This document shows, piece by piece, positions 23,926-35,880 of a stretch of 64,000 nt of DNA. The DNA lies in NCBI GenBank assembly GCA_030765065.1, contig CM060988.1, forward strand, positions 200,878,565 to 200,942,564, written 5' to 3'. The notes under the pieces were generated by a model that made no database searches, was not told the origin of the DNA, and worked only from the letters and a program-made list of their open reading frames with translations. Made by a program: the position numbers and the translations under genes. Within the stretch, counting starts at the first letter, position 1. The number at the start of each line of letters is the position of its first letter. Origin of the DNA: Deroplatys truncata. Taxonomy: Eukaryota; Arthropoda; Insecta; Mantodea; Mantidae.

Positions 23926-24104
23926 AGTATGTATTACTTTTGATTATTGGCCAGACAAGCATGATTTATGTTTAATAAATTTTCAAAGATGAGAATACGC
24001 CAGACATTCAAATATACCTAAGTATGAGAATTGTATGCACTATTTCAGAAAATAATTTATAACTTTGGAACCTTTCGCACTAGAAGGCTGATATTTGGCT
24101 TAGT

Positions 24105-24771
24105 TTTACTTTCCCTACTACGTACAGAGTAGGCAGAGAAGGCATTGGATTACACCCAAAAATTCGATACGGAGATTTCACCGGAAATACATGTTTTGAG
24201 GTCCATTGAATAAAAAAAAAGCATTTCTAAAAAGGACTCTTGCGCGCTTGTGCGTCTATGAAGAGGACAATTCAAATAACAGACTTGGTATCTTTCAAAG
24301 ATGCGACACGAAGTTTTTCAAGAAAATCCCCGATCCCAAACTGCCTTTACATGGAACATTTTCCGAAATGTTTTATTTTCTCACAAATGTCTCTTAAGAT
24401 TTTGATTAAAATGTCACATATTTTCATGACAAAAAATGTGTATCTTGAATTTTCAGGAACTAGCGTGCTAAGTCCTCTTCATTCTAAAGGAATGTTTGTA
24501 TAATCTTGTATAACATTAAGCGATATACGAAAATATACCACACAAAATATGTAGATCTCCTTAAAACACACAATTTATTCCAAATAACTTTTTTGTGGCA
24601 TTAACCATTTCGGAGATATCTTTATTATTGGTTGTACTTTGTCATTCTTTTCAAGTCCCGTCAGTGTTTTAGTTGTTTGTTCGCGATTACATGGAAACTT
24701 TTGGAATTTTAAGGTCAATATATGGTATCCAGTTCTTAAACGTTTGACTATCGCTATTCCCTTTGTATGTA
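24105..24771 (+). repeat. P1 repeat, cut off by a transposon
   Basis: Starts TTACTTTCCCTACTACGTAC and follows P1 through the ATATGGTATCCAGTTCTTAAA block to CCCTTTGTATGTA. A TA-target element begins at 24772. The missing P1 tail was not found on the far side. Confidence 0.9.
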
Positions 24772-26342
24772 CAGGATGTTTCAGGACCTCTTCGACAAAC
24801 TCTGAGGAACATTTTTTGACAAGCAACCCCATCCTCCGACGCATCGTTACGGAGATATTCATCCCTGTTGGAAGCGCATCCGGTAGGGTAGGTTGTTTGA
24901 GAGGCACAGTCTGTTTGTTTACAACCGCTGAATCATGTGACATCGCCTCCATCTCGTCTCCTGCGGTAAACAGGAGTTGACTCAACTCGCCACGTGTTTG
25001 ACGGTACAGTGTGCACAAAAGTTGTGCAGCAGTAGCGCTAACTTCTTGACAATAAATCGAGTTTAGCAGCACATTAACTTATTAAACCTATGAGTTAGAC
25101 ATCAGTAGTAAGATGGTTACCTCTAATCGATTCCTGCAGAACTCCAACTCCTGATAGAGATGTGTTTTATTTCGGCAGAAGCGTCGGCCTGCTCCTACAA
25201 GTGCTCTGGGCTTGTGAGGTATGCGATAAAAGAAGCAAAAATGCTCCCGTAAACAAACCGTGTGCGAGGTTTATTATTGAGAATGTGTGGTTCTGAGCCG
25301 CCACTGATGCTCATAGTTGCGCGGTCCGCGATGTGCTCCTGTTTACAAAACTGAACACTACCACCAGGTGGAGTTGTAATCATACTACACACGACAGACA
25401 CAGTCGAAGCAGTCAGATCACTTGTCTGAACAGTGTCAGCTGTGCTGAACCATACAGAACCAAGAGTGTGCGGACATGCATGTCATGTATGGTTTGGTTA
25501 GCGGCAATGCACTGGAGACTGCACGTTTGTACAGTGAAAAACAGCCGGAAAGTCGCACATGTACAAGGATCCATCAGCACGTGGCAGGGGAGCAGATGGT
25601 GTTGGACGCAGGACAAATCTCTCCAGGAACTTCAACGAGAAGAATTGCCACACAAGTGCCACAGTAGTGTGTGGAGAATTTTAAATCGCAATACGCTGTA
25701 TCCTTGCCACCTTCTAAGTGATCGGGACTTTGGTCCTAGAGTGAATTTTTGTCGGTGGTTGCAACAACAGCCGTAGTCAACCCTCGTTTTACACATAACA
25801 TTTTATTTTCCGACGAAGCGGGGTTCACACGCGGTGGTAGTTTACATTATCTAATACACATGCATGGTGCGAAGTGAACTCACATGCTGTTCATGAATCA
25901 CCACATCAGCAACGTTTCTCACTGAATGTGTGGTTAGGGGTAGTAAGTGATCGTCTCATAGTTTCTGCGGCGGAATCTTGCAGAATTGCTTGACGATATT
26001 CCCCTGGAGCAACATTGGAGTATGTGGTACATGCATGATGGAGCACCAGCACATTTTTCTGCTACTATAAGAAGATATCAGTCTAACGTGGTGATATGGT
26101 CCAAGGTGGATAGGTCGAGGAAGACCTGTACTTTGGCCTCCTCGATCACCTGATCTCAATCCTTTGGATTTTGCTGTATGGAGTCACATCAAAAGCTAGT
26201 GTACAGCACTTCTGTTGTTAGCGTTGAAGTACTGGAGCAAAGAATTGTCAAGGGATGATCCGTGGGTATTTGAAACTTACTGCAGAGACGACTGCAGTAT
26301 TGCATTCAGGTGCAAGGACGACACTTAGAACACCTCCTTTAA
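24772..26342 (+). mobile_element. DD41D-type transposon, right end lost
   Basis: The left end CAGGATGTTTCAGGACCTC follows TA at 24770-24771, inside a P1 copy. A plus-strand transposase pseudogene ends at 26342 with the family's usual C-terminus. The matching right inverted repeat is absent, so the right end is truncated. GTATTGCATTCAGGTGCAAGGACG precedes the stop. Confidence 0.65.
25450..26342 (+). pseudogene. Transposase, DD41D mariner-like, multiply broken
   Basis: Begins ECADMHVMYGLVSGNALETA, the N-terminal DUF4817-type HTH. HQHVAGEQMV and SPGTSTRRIATQVPQ follow, and a frame change leads to SSVWRILNRNTLYPCHLL and FGPRVNFCRWLQQQ. The catalytic domain is recognisable in other frames: a DEAG motif near 25812, IPLEQHWSMWYMHDGAPAHF (second Asp, about 26030) and near the end QVQGRHLEHLL with stop TAA at 26340-26342. 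Several stops occur within the catalytic part. It is the same superfamily as the transposases at 7.4, 35.7 and 55.3 kb but a different, diverged family. Confidence 0.75.
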
Positions 26343-26942
26343 CAGGAAGGGTTAACAGTATTAATAACATGTAACCTACTAAAGTAGAATTGTATTCCTT
26401 GTTAATTTCAGCTATGAGTGAATTGTGAGGCAACTTAAAAGGCAAATAAAGAAAAGTGTGCTTTTCAAATTTATTTGTATATATTAGGACAATGTTTCTT
26501 AATGAAGTCAGTGGCGGCTCATAACCACACATCTGCAATACTAAATCTCGCACACGGACCCATGTTTACTGGAACCTGTTATCGTATACTTTCAACCGCT
26601 GCGGTTTGCGCTATTAATTATGATACATACTGTATATGCTATGTGTACGCCTGTTGTAAAAATTCCTTTAAAAACTCAGAACACATTTGTTTTGTATGTG
26701 CAGGATACAGAGAAAATATAAGCTTATTATTACCTTTACAAGAATCGAAACATCTGTATAGTTTTCTTTCCCCGAAACTATTTGGCATTCTTAGAGGCGG
26801 TTATTGTGCGAAAACAAGTAAAAGAAAACACCCATGAACTTCCCTCCACCAATCAGTGGCGTAAGAGCGTTGTGTTTCACTGTTTCTTTTTCTCTCTTTC
26901 TTCCCTCCCATATGTTTACAAGAGGATCATTCTTGGCTGAGG
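26343..26942. other. No gene recognised
   Basis: Intronic sequence. The minus-strand ORF 26248-26553 and plus-strand ORF 26475-26837 show no domain and overlap transposon remains. Nothing else seen. Confidence 0.45.
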
Positions 26943-26944
26943 TA

Positions 26945-27924
26945 CACTATGTGATCAAAAGTATCCGGACACTCCACAAACATACGTTTTTCATCTTAGG
27001 TGCATTGTGCTGCCACCTACTGCCTGGTACTCATTATTCGCGACCTCAGTAGTCATTAGACATCGTGAAACAGCAGAATGGGACACTCCGTGGACTTCGA
27101 ACGTGGTCAGGTGATTGGGTGTCACTTGTGTCAGAAGTCTGTGCGCGAGATTTCCACACTCCTAAACATCCCTAGGTCCACTGTTTCTGATGTGATAGTG
27201 AAGTGGAAACGTGAAGGGACATGTACAGCACAAAAGCGTAAAGGCCGACCTCGTGTGTTGACTGACAGAGACCGCCGACATTTGAAGAGGGTCGTAAAGA
27301 ATAATAGGCAGACATCTATCCAGACCATCACACAGGAATTCCAAACTGCATCAGGATCCACTCCAAGTACTATGACAGTTAGGCGTGAGGTGAGAAACCT
27401 TGGATTCCATGGTCGAGCGGCTGCTCATAAGCCACATATTGCGTGGCATGATCACAGCGCAGACCTGTATTGATATTTTAAGCACCTTCTTGCTTCCCAC
27501 TGTTGAAGAGCAATTCGGGGATGGCGATTGCATCTTTCAACACGATGGAGCACCTGTTCATACTGCACGGGCTGTGGCGGAGTGGTTACACGACAATAAC
27601 ATCCCTGTAATGGACTGGCCTGCACAAAGTCCTGACTTAATCCTATAGAACACCTTTGGGATGTTTTGGAACGCCGACTTGGTGCCAGGCCTCACCGACC
27701 TACATCGATACCTCTCCTCAGTTCCGCACTCCGTGAAGAATGGGCTGCCATTCCCCAAGAAACCTTCCAGCACCTGATTGAAAGTATGCCTGCGAAAGTG
27801 AACGCTGTCATCAAGGCTAAGGGTGGGCCAACACCATATTGACTTCCAGCATTACCGATGGAAGGCGCCACGAACTTGTACGTCATTTTCAGCCAGGTGT
27901 CCGAATACTTTTGATCATGTAGTG
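26945..27924 (+). mobile_element. Tc1-like element, internally deleted, intact ends
   Basis: Terminal inverted repeats of 28 bp (CACTATGTGATCAAAAGTAT at the left, inverse of CACTACATGATCAAAAGTAT at the right) are flanked by TA at 26943-26944 and 27925-27926. At 980 bp it is shorter than a complete Tc1 element (about 1.6 kb) because the middle of the transposase is missing. Confidence 0.92.
27078..27842 (+). pseudogene. Tc1-type DD34E transposase, deletion derivative
   Basis: The first 120 codons are clean: MGHSVDFERGQVIGCHLCQK, a paired HTH DNA-binding region with STLLNIPRSTVSDVIVKW, then GRPRVLTDRDRRHLKR (GRPR AT-hook-like linker) and the second HTH. Just after HKPHI the sequence jumps to AQTCIDILSTFLLP in another frame, removing about 100-130 residues including the first catalytic Asp. 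The rest has CIFQHDGAPVHTARAV (second Asp), a one-base deletion at about 27644, then NPIEHLWDVLERRLG (Glu). The spacing of 34 residues is diagnostic of Tc1. The stop is at 27840-27842. Could be mobilised in trans because its ends are intact, but cannot encode an enzyme. Confidence 0.9.
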
Positions 27925-27926
27925 TA

Positions 27927-28966
27927 GATATTACAGGGGTGCCCAATCCTACAGAGAGAGGGGATGAAGGGAGTTTCCCTTCCCACTCATTTCCACTCGA
28001 GCTGTCAAGGACTGATACTTGATTGGTTTAGCTTGTCAGTCTCTTCAAATATAGTAGGTGGGGTGAACTATGGGCTTTGAACCTTAGCTCTTAAGGGAAC
28101 TGGATTATAAGACAGAATATGTCTAAAACAGTCAGATCCAACAGGGGCAGGAGGATGCTGAGTATTGTGAACGTGGATTTTAATTCGTATGTAATATAGA
28201 GAGGGCGGATTTATATGCATTAAAGTCATGAATATAAGCATAAATTTATGGAGTAATAAAGCTGAAAGTATGTTCTAAAAGCGCAAAAATATGCATCAAA
28301 ATATTTCAATAGTATAATGAACTAATCATAACTTAATCTTTCATTGCTTATTGAAAATAGTAGTTATGATTACTTATATTATTGTATCAATTGTTTTATT
28401 ACAATAAGCAATACAATATTTTTTCGGATTTTCTGCAGGAAGCTTGTCCTTCTATAACCTAAAATAATTTTGTGGGAAGAAAATGTCTGCAGTTGACACG
28501 AAGCCAAAGCTAGGCTACGTCAATCACAGAATGAATTGAACTGTTTTTCAGATCCGGGAGAAACATTAGTCCTGGGTTCTTACCAATGTCTCCAGCCACA
28601 TTTTCGGCGATAGCAGTTTTACACCTGCAAGGCAGAAGATAGTGGCAGACGTGTGATTGGAGCTAGTGTTTTACGTAAAATAGCTTGGAGACTTCTCATT
28701 TCACCAATGAGCGAGTCACTTCTACCAATGAAACAAAGAAATTGTTTCACCCCAGTTACAAACACCTAAAAGGCTTCAGAGAAGCAAGAGCAACTGCATA
28801 TTAACCTTTATAGTAGCAGTCACCCGCGCGGCAGGAGGGAAAAGGGAGTACACAAAGGGAATGTCGGTTGGGCTATATAAAAACATAATTGCCTCTTCCG
28901 CACTAAGGCAGGGCTCGCCGTTATATCGAAATTAATATTTCGATAACAAGTAGAAAAAAAAGTAAT
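27927..28966. other. No gene recognised
   Basis: AT-rich intronic sequence. A stretch at about 28160-28360 is rich in ATGCAT and TAAATTTATG motifs. No coding or transposon signature could be supported. Confidence 0.45.
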
Positions 28967-28970
28967 ATAT

Positions 28971-29806
28971 TGCGACCCGGCGCGAAGTTACTATGGGGTG
29001 CGGGAGTGAGCGCATCCCGATCTGCTTACCTGGCCGGTTGGGTGCGGCCAAAGGTACCGACGAACTTAGGTGTCCCCGCAACGGCCCCTTTTTGCTTCTA
29101 CCATGGGAGGCAGGGATGAGGGCGAACAGATCCAGATGACGACGGCCGCAAGCATGGACGGGTTGTCTTAACGTTTCCAGATCGAACGCATCCGACCCAC
29201 TCGGAGACGGGTCTTAACTGAGCAGTCCCGCAACACACCAGGGAAGCAACCTCCACAAAGCGCTCATCCACAGTCCAGCCGCAACCCGCCGAACACCGTC
29301 ACCTGTACTTATAGCCCCGAAACAGATGACAGGAAAGTCGTGGCAACATTCGCCTGACGACGCGGGGAAATCACGAAATACCCATGAATAAGAGCGGGCG
29401 GTCACCGGGGATCAAACCCAGGATCGCGAGTCGCACACGTTCCTGCGGCGTCACCTCGCTCGTGTTGGGTGCTGCTAACGACCGGCCCTTCAGAACAATA
29501 GCCCGCGTAACAAACCCACTTCCTCGCAGTTTGGGTAAGTACTGCTCCAGAAGATTCCTTTCGACAGGATCATATAGCCTCACCTTCAGGACGTTTCGCT
29601 TTGTATGCGGGGCCTATTTAAAAGGCTGCTAGTGTTCAATTGGACAGCAGAGTTAGTCAAGAAGTGGCAAAATTAAAAGTGGACAGTTCAGTTGTGGGTT
29701 ATAACTCAGCTGTTCAGTTGTGTTCTGTTCTGGGTGTTGACAGTGATTCAAGTGTAACATTTATGCTAAGGTGTGTTCCGCAGTAATTGGTGTCTCGTTT
29801 GTTACA
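28971..29806 (+). mobile_element. Probable solo LTR (836 bp)
   Basis: A GC-rich block starting TGCGACCCGGCG and ending GTTTGTTACA is flanked on both sides by ATAT (28967-28970 and 29807-29810), consistent with a 4-bp target duplication and TG..CA ends. Near the 3' part there is a TATA-like CCTATTTAAAAGGC (about 29610) followed by repeated GTTCAGTTGTG blocks, as in insect Ty3/gypsy LTR promoters. No internal gag or pol is adjacent, so it would be a recombination-derived solo LTR. Orientation is inferred from the TATA box. Confidence 0.55.
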
Positions 29807-29967
29807 ATATGCAAATATTAGTGAAATGTACACTAATCTCTTGAACATGTACTATAACACCTCTCCAGCCGATTGTTTGTTTCAGGAAACACACTTCTCT
29901 TCCATTCATATGTTTAACTTTCAAATATGCAACAATTCGCCCTCTAGTGATAAAAATGATTACATTC

Positions 29968-30533
29968 TTACTTTCTCTACCATGTACATAGTAGGTAGGG
30001 AAGGTACTGTATTCCACCCAAAAATTCAATACCGCCGGAAATACATGTTTTGAGGCCCCGGAATTCAAAAAGAAGCATTTTTAGAAAAAGGCCCACGCGC
30101 ACGCGTGCGTGTGTGTCTGTGAACAGCACAAATGAAAACGAAAAATCGGATAACTGCCAAATTTGTTAATTAAGTTCAATACCTTCCAAAGATGCGCCAT
30201 GAAGATTTTCAAGAAAATCCCCCCAAACTACATTTTACATGAACATTTTTCGAAAGTTTTGATTTTCTGAAAAATGGCGTTAACGATTTTGATTACAATA
30301 TTATATATTAAAGATATTTACATGACAAATAAAAGGTATATCTTGAATTTTCTGGGAATTGTCTGTGAAGTTCTCTTCATTCGGAAGGAATTTTATATAA
30401 ACTTGTATAACCGGTAGATGAAAACTTAATACACAAGAAATGTATCTCCTTAAAACACACAATTTAATTCAAATAATTATTTGTGGCATCGAGATATCCG
30501 CTATTAACGGTTCCAATTGTTCATACTTAGTCA
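29968..30533 (+). repeat. P1 repeat, head two-thirds
   Basis: Starts CTTACTTTCTCTACCATGTA and runs through the CACACGCGTG..GTGTGTCTGTGAACAG block and ACACAAGAAATGTATCTCC to GGTTCCAATTGTTCATACTT, where it meets an inverted copy. Confidence 0.9.
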
Positions 30534-30758
30534 TGAAAATATTCGTGTCGCATCTTTGGAAGATACTGAACCTAAATACCAAGTTTGGTATTTATCCGCC
30601 TTTTCATTTTTGAGTTAAACAGTTCACAGGCACGCGCGCACGCAGACATTTTTCTAAAAATACTTTATTTGGATTCAGGAGGCCTCAAAACATGCATTTC
30701 CAGTGAAATCTCGTATCGAATATTTGGGTGGAATGCAATACCTTATTTATCCCGTTTT
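30534..30758 (-). repeat. P1 repeat, inverted head fragment abutting the previous copy
   Basis: In plus orientation it reads GAAAATATTCGTGTCGCATC, AAATACCAAGTTTGGTATTT (complete palindrome), CAGTTCACAGGCAC and GTATCGAATATTTGGGTGG. Together with the copy just upstream it makes an inverted pair with arms of about 220 bp, some 150 bp before the next receptor exon. Confidence 0.9.
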
Positions 30759-30905
30759 ACTTAAACATATTCTATTTTATGTTGTAAAAATGTTCAAAAT
30801 CAAGTAATTACTTAGAAAACGATCTTTAAATAAGGTATTTTAACATTGCAAGTATAAAATCCCCTTAGAGCTGCAATCTGACTGTCGGCTTTGTTTTGTT
30901 TCAAG

Positions 30906-30977
30906 AATTCTCAGCTACAATCAAGTGGTCAAGATTCCAGAGAACGCTTTCTTAAACCTGGACAGCCTGCGGGAATT
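30906..30977 (+). CDS. Type C LGR exon: one LRR
   Basis: A 72-bp, phase 2-2 exon after acceptor TTGTTTTGTTTCAAG and before donor GTAAGT. It encodes ILSYNQVVKIPENAFLNLDS then LREL. This is a close match to the typical-type LRR (LSxNxIxxIPxxAFxxLxxLxxL) and can be read directly after the previous exon without gap. The intron before it is 7,921 bp. Confidence 0.88.
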
Positions 30978-32374
30978 GTAAGTATAAAATACCTATTATT
31001 ATCTTATAAACGTCCAGAAATAGCGTAATGCACGGCACAAAGAGCAATGCATCAGAACAGATATACCTTCATGTCGAGAAGTTTGTCCAGGCAGTTCTCC
31101 CGACATCTTAACAGCGTATTTGGGCTCACAATTTCAAGTGGGAAAAATCGTTATTTTTCAGTAACAGTTGCAAGTTACAAGATACAGTGAAGTATGCACA
31201 TAACGGCAAGACATGTTGGTCCACTGTTACTTGACTGACTCGGGTTCTTTCGTATCAGGTCGTCACTATTCGTTCCTTAACGAATACTGGCAAGCGACTA
31301 GACGATGCTCCCCTCTATAGCCGAGGGCGTTTTATTCTAAGAACTCAAGCAGATGCACAACATTGTATTTCATATTTAAATTAATATAGATATTTTCAGT
31401 TGAAACACCACTGCATGATGGACTTCTTATCACATTTAACCTAAGGAACTGGGTTCAGTGCTAGTGTGTATTTATATTTCCCTATCATGACATGACATGT
31501 TCTGGAGCAGACACCGGCAGGGTTTGCCCGATCGAGCTGATCTTGCTCGCCGTTGACAGAGTCTCAACGCGGTTGTGTCAGTGGCGTGTTTTATCGATAA
31601 GTCTAATAATATTTTACATTTACAGCACTATAAAACACATGCATGGAATTACAAACATATATTTTGTTACAATTTGTCAGAATACTTATCACACCTAGTT
31701 CTACGTTACACTTACAGTAGAACATTTTCTCTTTCATTAATATAATTACTTATGCATATATGTATAGTAATTAAATCAGAAGGAATGAAACAGAAGCGAT
31801 GGTTCCATGTTTAAGTGATCAACACTTAACGTAACAGGAACAACATTATATTTCGGAATACAAAACCGAAAACAGATAAAACAAACAGAGCAATTTAAGA
31901 CATAACCGATCAGAAATATTTCGTAAGTAACTTGACTAGTCGTTGAATAGAATAAAATGAAACTGTAGCTTGAATTAAATGTTTTATTTTGTTGTTGCTA
32001 AGATTCCCTTGACCAGCCTGTGAATATTTGGGGTGATGTTTCGTGTTGCCTTGGAAACTACGTTCAGATTTTCATCAAAGAGGCTACTTTGCTGCCCGCG
32101 TTTTCTTAATTTCAAACCGGAGAGGAGCTGCTGAGACGTAGAAGCGGTACCGAGCATGCATAAGGTTTTTAGCTTCATTTTAGACGGGGAAATCGCAAAC
32201 TAGGAAAAGATTGGTAAAAAGTAACCAAGTCTACCTTGTCATACAGTTCTCTGTCACACTGTAGTTTGGCATCAGGGTCTTCTATACAAATTGTTTGCAA
32301 ATGACACTCGAGACTACGTCTACAAAATAATTTTCTCCTCTTTTTCTCTACCTTTTCAGCTCGCATACGCGGCA
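30978..32374 (+). other. Intron sequence, nothing recognised
   Basis: No repeat with a second copy in the window was identified. The small minus ORF 31984-32178 (MKLKTLCMLGTASTS..) is unassigned. The direct pair CGTTCCTTAACGAATACTGG near 31273 shows no further structure. Confidence 0.4.
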
Positions 32375-32565
32375 CTCTTCTACCAGACCTGTAACAGCAG
32401 GCGTTCCCCAAGGCTCTGTGCTGGGTCCGATTTTAATCCACTTGTTCACCTCTGACACACCTACAACGCATACAGCTCAAATTTCCGTGTGCACGGACAG
32501 CACTGCTATCTATGCAACCCATCGCCGTCAGAAATCATCTTCAAGAGACCATAAACAAAATCATA
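32375..32565 (+). pseudogene. Jockey-type non-LTR reverse transcriptase fragment
   Basis: The plus strand encodes TRPVTAGVPQGSVLGPILIH then LFTSDTPTT and STAIYATHR. AGVPQGSVLGPILF is the RT motif shortly before the catalytic YADD box. The catalytic box itself is mutated here (CTDS). Only about 60 codons remain, consistent with an ancient truncated copy. Confidence 0.8.
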
Positions 32566-32572
32566 CTGGGAG

Positions 32573-32838
32573 TGCCTTGGTGATCTGGTGATTAGCATGC
32601 TAACCTCCAAATCCTGAGCTCCCGGGTTCGGTTTCCGGCTGAAGAATTGGAATTTTTCTTTAGCCAGGATTACTCCCTAGTGTCTGGGAGTGTGAATTTA
32701 ATGGTATAATCAAAAGTAATACCAACCCAAAGATTGACACCACCGTAGGCGAGTGAACATCATTGCCGACGAGCAGAAGTTCCAAAGATAAAAGGCCCTG
32801 ATATGAACTTAGATGTTAATGGTGGCATATAAATGGAA
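32573..32838 (+). mobile_element. SINE-like element with tRNA-like head
   Basis: GGTGATCTGGTGATTAGCATG (A-box-like) is followed 30 bp later by CTCCCGGGTTCGGTTTCCGG (B-box-like), then a non-tRNA body (AGCCAGGATTACTCCC..GAGTGAACATCATTGCCGAC). No second copy is in the window, so the family cannot be defined here. Confidence 0.5.
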
Positions 32839-33429
32839 CATTAAAATAATAGCCGCCGCGGGTGAGCGAGTTCTCCCCGGTTCCGTCAGAGGGAAGCCTT
32901 CTCTGAGCAGTCATTAAGCTTGGAATCGTTAATTAGCTCTGTCAGCCAGCCTCCTGCAGTTCCTTCACTTCATCGGTTCCTATTGAGAGGGATAAGTACA
33001 AAAGATCCGCGAGGTGTTCCCTCCGATTCCTGCTCGTCATGCAGAAAGCGAGGCTGGCTCCCGATGAGAAAGGCTTATAGTTGTCGGAGTGGTTAGTTTC
33101 TTGGTTCCCAAACTAGAGCTCGGCGCAATGGGCGTTAAAACATTTAAAATAGGCACTGCAAACAAGTTCTAAAAGGCACCATTATAATGATAAGCATTGA
33201 AGTAGGCACAATTTACCACTTAAAATATATACAAATATATAAAAATGTATTTTTGCATGACAGAACAGTATAGAAATATGAAATATATATCCCATATACT
33301 AAATTTACCAAATTCCTCTATTGTTTCAATGAAGTGTAAGCTGTAAATGTGCACTCTTCACTTACTATGTATTTTTTTTATGGCAGCAAGTCCTATTATC
33401 AGCGTTTAAGTAATTTCCTCTTGAACGCT

Positions 33430-34080
33430 GTGTAGCGGGAAGACGTTGTTCCTCTGGTTGATACCCTCTGCTGCAGTGTTCTTGTCCTCGGCTGCTGCTG
33501 CTCGTCGGCTGCTGTATTCCCCATTCCTAATCATTACCTATCTAGCTAATTCCACGGGTCTCAGGGTTTTCGTAGGTGCGGCAAATTAAAATACACTGCA
33601 TTTCCCTTAAGAATTTGGTTTATTATCCAACAAATATTTATGGACGGCTAACTTTTCCCATTTTAACAATTCCCACCATTATAATAAATTAGGAGCCTAA
33701 ACCAACTGCACACGTGCATTTGTCGTCCAGAGAGTAACACTGTGTGTCGACGAGATTCTTATTAAGAGAGAGTGAAAATCTGGGGCTTTCTTCCCCTTTT
33801 TATACCTAAACCTAGTGACGCTTACCTCCGCGCCTCAAAATTAAACGACGTTTCTAATTAGTCCTCAGACCGTGTTAGCGTATTATGTATGAGAATATTC
33901 TGCTCCAAAAGATTTCGCATACGCGTCAGGAAGCAGATTCAATATCTCTATCTGTTTCTTTCTATTTCTCCTTACTGCTACTACTTCCCTGCTCATTAGC
34001 TTGGTGAAAGGTGGGCTCTACCTAGAATTAGCTAGCTCGCCCGTTCCTTACTTATCTAAGTTACAACCTGCTTTTGTACG
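33430..34080. mobile_element. Probable ~0.65-kb insertion within X1, type unknown
   Basis: Between CCTCTTGAACGC and TTGTACGATTCTTGG this copy has about 650 bp that X1 copy 1 lacks. It starts near TGTAGCGGGAAGACG and ends near AAGTTACA, which would fit TG..CA ends, and it contains a TATA-like TTTTTATACC. No matching target duplication was found, so the boundaries are approximate. Confidence 0.35.
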
Positions 34081-34322
34081 ATTCTTGGTTGTTAAATATT
34101 CTAACATATTTCTTGGTGAATTATATTATTATGTACAATTCTTGTTTAATATTTATTTATGTCTATGTGATCTGGAATTATTATTAAACAGGTTACTGTT
34201 GTGTTTGCAATGAAATAAAACTAGTCTTTTTAGGTCAGTACTGTGTTTTCGCCCGCGTGGAAAGTAGATAATAATAAAGACATCGTATTAATGAACAAAA
34301 CGATGCGTTAATACTAAAGTAC

Positions 34323-34790
34323 CGTGTGTAGCCTGCATTCGGAAGGTCGTGAGTTCGATTCCCGGGCCTACCTTCCTGACCCATGGATTTGTTCAGGGTT
34401 TCCTCGGGTCGCTAGGCGAATGCTGGGAAGGACCATTACATCCCCCGAATTTCCTGTCCCTCCATTTCACCTCCATTCTCATTTTACTTCACCTTTCATC
34501 TAATTTGCTGTTTCAGAGTTGCAAGTGTCGGCGGGAGTCTCGGCGTTGCATGGCAGGGGAAAAGGATGGTCTATGTAACTCTGGTCTCCGAGTTCCGAGC
34601 CCTCCCAGTGGGATGTACAAGCCTGCAGGGGGAGGGGAGCCGGGGAGTTTCAATCTGGAAAAAGTAGGGACCCTGTCCTCTATCTGCTCTCATCTCACCC
34701 CTCCCTCCCGTCAAGGACTTAGGCACAGAACATCTTTATATGTGGAGGTGCTAACTCCCCCTCTGCTCCTGGTCCTAATACTAATATAAA
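34323..34790 (+). mobile_element. S2 element (long tRNA-headed SINE-like)
   Basis: The head is GTGTGTAGCCTGCATTCGG with B box GTGAGTTCGATTCCCGGG. Body markers shared with the copies at 38.1 and 52.2 kb: GGGTCGCTAGGCGAATGCTG, CCCCGAATTTCCTGTCCCTCC, TTCAGAGTTGCAAGTGTCGG and GTTGCATGGCAGGGGAAAAGG. It sits inside X1 copy 2. The 146-codon ORF across it is not conserved between copies and not regarded as a gene. Confidence 0.8.
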
Positions 34791-35170
34791 ATGATCGATT
34801 TCCCAGTCGTAAGCCAATAGTTTCTTTGTACTTGACCATTTACTCTGCGGTAGTCACGATTTTGTTATTTCAGGAAACAGTCCAACTGCTGACGTTAGGA
34901 AAGGAATGCTGGTATTACAAACTTCCTCAGGCACGTTGTCAACAATGGTTCACTGGCTCAGAGCGCGAAGTATTAATTGCAACAATAAGGTTAACACTGC
35001 AGTATCAATAAATAACCACCAATAACAAAAATTAATGAAATTACGATAGACAAAAACCTTGATAAAATTTCTCAATAAAAAATGTGCATAAGCTATGAAA
35101 ATAGGCAATTAAAGGCACTATAAAATTAATATGTTTTACTCAAATAGGCTGGAACAATATTAATTTCAGA

Positions 35171-35654
35171 GGTTGTAGACGTGTCTGATATAAGCAATTT
35201 GAGATAGGCTAAACATAACACAGTTATATGCTGATAACTCGGTGTTAAAAAGCAAAGCCAGATGAAAAATTGGCTTAGAATGTTTTAAAAATGCTTCACG
35301 AGTATAGAGATGTCAATTTTTAGCAGCTCGTTATTAGCGTTCTCAAGATTAAATGCCACAAAAATCTCTCAAATCTGGAACTAACCACTTGAACATCGAT
35401 TAACTGGCTTCTTCAGCTATGCAGCCTACTGTAGTACTTTCTTTGATTGCTCGGTGTGGCTTAATACGTAACGCCAAAAACAGATGTATCGAAGGTCATG
35501 GGTTCGTTTCATGTCATGCAGTTATTTTTTTAATTCCATACGAAGAAGTGCTGCGATACATATACTCGGGACACGATTGTGATTGGCCATGCAAAAACAC
35601 TACTATCATTTTCTTGATTCGGTTCACTGAGATTAGTTACAACTTGCAGATATA
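35171..35654. other. No gene recognised
   Basis: Between X1 and the first recognisable codons of the next transposase. The left inverted repeat of that transposon would be expected here (a TACAGGGTGACC-like end) but was not found. Confidence 0.4.
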
Positions 35655-35880
35655 TGCACTTTATTTACGGTGAATCAACGGTGATAGGCGCCAACCACAT
35701 CACCCCACTATTCAGTCCATCGATAGGCGTTTGTGAGAATGTGGAACCTTCAAGGTAAACGGGCATAACTCGACGTGCAGTGCAATTGGAGGAGAATGCT
35801 CTGCAAGGAATTCTATCTACCAACACACGTGCTATTGCACATGTACTGGACACTAACCATGTTAGCATATGGCAAGCCAT

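Larger units (their letters stand above)
33111..35170 (+). repeat. X1 interspersed repeat, copy 2
   Basis: Begins AGCTCGGCGCAATGGGCG. It carries the AATGATAAGCATTGAAGTAGGCA block, GCAATGAAATAAAACTAGTC, CAGTACTGTGTTTTCGCCCG, CAACTGCTGACGTTAGGAAA and CTTCCTCAGGCACGTTGTCAAC. It preserves the empty TA site of the transposon present in copy 1. Two other insertions interrupt it: about 0.65 kb of unknown type (33430-34080) and an S2 element. Confidence 0.75.
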
